Shown here: one piece after another, positions 5,349 through 5,836 of the stretch
Layout: each line of letters begins with the position of its first letter
How positions within the stretch are numbered: position 1 is the stretch's first letter
Assembly (NCBI GenBank): GCA_013414725.1
Contig: CP058706.1
Span: 1,556,937-1,562,772 of the forward strand
Length of the DNA: 5,836 nt
Reading direction: 5' to 3'
Origin: Coxiellaceae bacterium
GTDB taxonomy: Bacteria > Pseudomonadota > Gammaproteobacteria > GCA-013414725
Program-made: the position numbers and the translations under genes
The notes under the pieces: generated by a model
Database searches by the model: none
Seen by the model: only the letters and a program-made list of their open reading frames with translations
What the model was told of the DNA's origin: nothing

Positions 5349-5836
5349 ATGCGAATGGATAAATTGACCAATAAATTTCAACAAGCATTGGCCGATGCTC
5401 AATCGTTGGCTTTGGGCGCTGACAATCAATTTATAGAGCCTTTACATTTATTACGGGCTTTAATGGACCAAGATGATGGCACGGCAAAGCCGTTGCTCAG
5501 TCGTTCCGGTGCCAATTTGCCACAGCTTGAATCAGAACTGGCCAAAGCCTTGAAACGTTTACCACAAGTCGAAGGTGGCACGCCGGGCGAGGTCCACGTC
5601 TCCCAAGATTTAAACCGATTGTTAAATGTCATTGATAAGTTGGCGCAACAACGTAAAGACCAATTCATTTCGAGTGAGCTTTTTCTATTGGCGGCGTTAG
5701 AAGACCAGGGTGTAATAGGAGATTTATTGCGTAAAGCTGGTATTTCGCGGACTACTCTGGAAAAAGCCATTCAAGAGATGCGGGGCGGTGCCAGTGTGCA
5801 AGACGCCAGTGCTGAAGAAAACCGTCAAGCCTTGCA
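5349..5836 (+). CDS. clpB: ATP-dependent disaggregase ClpB, N-terminal part (cut by the window end)
   Basis: ClpB (Hsp100) is a cytosolic hexameric AAA+ machine that, with DnaK/DnaJ/GrpE, pulls apart aggregated proteins after heat stress. The 162 visible codons begin [20 protein letters not shown], nearly the same as E. coli ClpB ([20 protein letters not shown]). They cover the Clp N-domain with its two repeats ([31 protein letters not shown]) and reach the start of the linker to the first ATPase domain ([19 protein letters not shown]). Walker motifs lie beyond the window. ATG 5349 is chosen over the in-frame ATG 5355 because of the MR-D-L family start and the GGGGAG ribosome site at 5335-5340, 8 bases upstream. 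The frame is intact. By eye its G+C content is higher than that of the large gene. Confidence 0.97.
   Translation, partial: MRMDKLTNKFQQALADAQSLALGADNQFIEPLHLLRALMDQDDGTAKPLLSRSGANLPQLESELAKALKRLPQVEGGTPGEVHVSQDLNRLLNVIDKLAQQRKDQFISSELFLLAALEDQGVIGDLLRKAGISRTTLEKAIQEMRGGASVQDASAEENRQAL

Noticed and set aside
5229..5770. Minus-strand open frames opposite the clpB start
   Set aside because: They are shadows of the strongly conserved ClpB N-domain and its promoter.

Overview
The window looks like a piece of a moderately AT-rich gammaproteobacterial chromosome. The C-terminus of IspH, a PilE-type minor pilin and a ClpB start preceded by a classical heat-shock promoter all fit that class. The long ankyrin/TPR/coiled-coil protein in the middle is the kind of gene common in host-associated Legionellales (Legionella, Coxiella and relatives). 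That finer placement is inference and rests on style, not on a recognised orthologue.

Layout: (1) 1-144, the end of ispH (+). (2) 203-4680 (+), one very large gene that appears as about a dozen short overlapping open frames. Read end to end, the frames step 2-1-0-2-1-0 and so on. Every step equals one missing base, and nearly every step falls at a short A, T or G run. Restoring about 16 single bases gives one continuous reading frame of about 1,497 residues. In order it holds an unrecognised N-terminal region, ankyrin repeats, TPR-like helical repeats, one transmembrane helix, a long coiled coil, a Pro/Lys-rich linker and a helical C-terminal domain ending in a Glu-rich tail. (3) 4661-5082 (-), a type IV minor pilin of PilE type, also broken by one missing base; its 3' end overlaps the end of the large gene. 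(4) 5083-5348, an intergenic region with a perfect REP-like inverted repeat and a sigma-32 promoter. (5) 5349 to the window end (+), the start of clpB.

How they fit: ispH, pilE and clpB are unrelated housekeeping, pilus and heat-shock genes. A convergent ispH/pilE pair is known from other gammaproteobacteria, so the large gene looks like an accessory insertion between them. It is the candidate novel item here: a giant, probably membrane-anchored repeat protein, plausibly an effector or host-interaction factor. The frameshift pattern points to homopolymer under-calling in the sequence data more than to pseudogene decay. Because the frames were joined by eye, the exact residue at each joint is uncertain. 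I saw no tRNA, rRNA, CRISPR array or transposase gene.
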